Assembly: GCF_018991925.1 (NCBI RefSeq)
Contig: NW_024754732.1
Coordinates: forward strand, 1,232,001-1,296,000
Direction of reading: 5' to 3'
Source: Homarus americanus
Taxonomy: Eukaryota; Arthropoda; Malacostraca; Decapoda; Nephropidae
DNA: 64,000 bases
Positions 63,586 through 64,000 of the stretch are shown piece after piece (position 1 is the stretch's first letter; each line of letters opens with the position of its first letter). Position numbers and translations under genes: made by a program. The notes beneath the pieces were generated by a model, which was not told the DNA's origin, did no database searches, and was given only the letters and a program-made list of their open reading frames with translations.

Positions 63586-64000
63586 GTAACGTGAAAGTAG
63601 ATTCAGGAAGAAGCTCTTCCAGTCATGGTTTCCGAGAGGAATGTTTCCACTTGTCAGTTATTACAGGAAATTTCTATTTTGTGCCAAGTCATCTCTAATC
63701 TAAAATTACTTACAATGAGATTGTCCAAATTATATCCTCCGGAAACATGACATTTATTGAATAGAATAACCAGTAGTGAAATTACCAAATGTAGGATATT
63801 AAATGATGCTGTGGTTATGACAACCTACATCACACTCGTAGGTTTCTGTTCGACCGTAGATAATGGTATGGTATTTTAACTAAATTTACATTATACGTTC
63901 AAGGACCATCGACGAGGAAATGATAATGGCTACCCTCTTTAGATAATGTAGTTGCGTGTGAATTAAAAACCTGATTGGACAACATTTGATGATAAAGTTG
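63586..64000 (+). other. Intron after alternative exon C, to window edge
   Basis: AT-rich; no further alpha-2 copy and no exon starting with the expected Asp-Thr-Phe continuation was seen before the window ends. Confidence 0.65.

Overview
This window looks like nuclear DNA of an arthropod, most probably a decapod crustacean. It is AT-rich and crowded with dinucleotide arrays ((AT)n, (AC)n, (GA)n) and minisatellites. Short TTAGG/CCTAA runs (the arthropod telomere unit) occur at about seven places, introns are several kb long, and there is no bacterial gene organisation. The clade assignment is inference; no species can be named from what is visible.

The only gene I can identify with confidence lies on the + strand from 39712 to the right edge. 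It is the 3' half of a plasma-membrane Na+/Ca2+ exchanger (NCX/Calx, SLC8 family). Exons in order: 39712-39803 (second Calx-beta domain, CBD2); a possible 45-nt cassette 43480-43524; 44547-44686 (end of CBD2); a possible 51-nt cassette 48479-48529; 50676-50775 (end of the cytosolic loop); 55909-56031 (acidic linker and start of the C-terminal membrane half); then three homologous 159-nt exons at 59803-59961, 60806-60964 and 63427-63585. Splice phases agree across the series. The 5' half (first membrane half, alpha-1 repeat, CBD1) and the last exons, starting with the Asp after GTSVP, are not seen here.

The main discovery is the set of three tandem exons. Each encodes an alternative version of the same 53 residues: the helix entering the C-terminal membrane half plus most of the alpha-2 ion-binding repeat, up to GTSVP. 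All are exactly 159 nt, phase 1-1, with intact splice sites, invariant core motifs and many silent differences. This is what a mutually exclusive exon cluster in the ion-translocating core of an exchanger would look like. The well-known mutually exclusive exons of NCX genes lie in the cytosolic CBD2 instead.

Layout: 1-39711 has no identifiable gene and is dominated by simple repeats, with large minisatellites at 10.7-11.5 kb (25-bp unit), 17.2-17.8 kb (CAY triplets), and 20.0-20.8 kb (16-bp unit). From 39.7 to 64 kb is the exchanger gene. Its introns hold a hairpin MITE (40.6 kb), a tRNA-derived SINE (47.6 kb), a decayed antisense coding remnant (50.1-50.5 kb), an 18-bp minisatellite (52 kb), a probable DIRS-like RNase H remnant (57 kb) and a 25-bp minisatellite (61.9-62.5 kb) inside the alternative-exon cluster.
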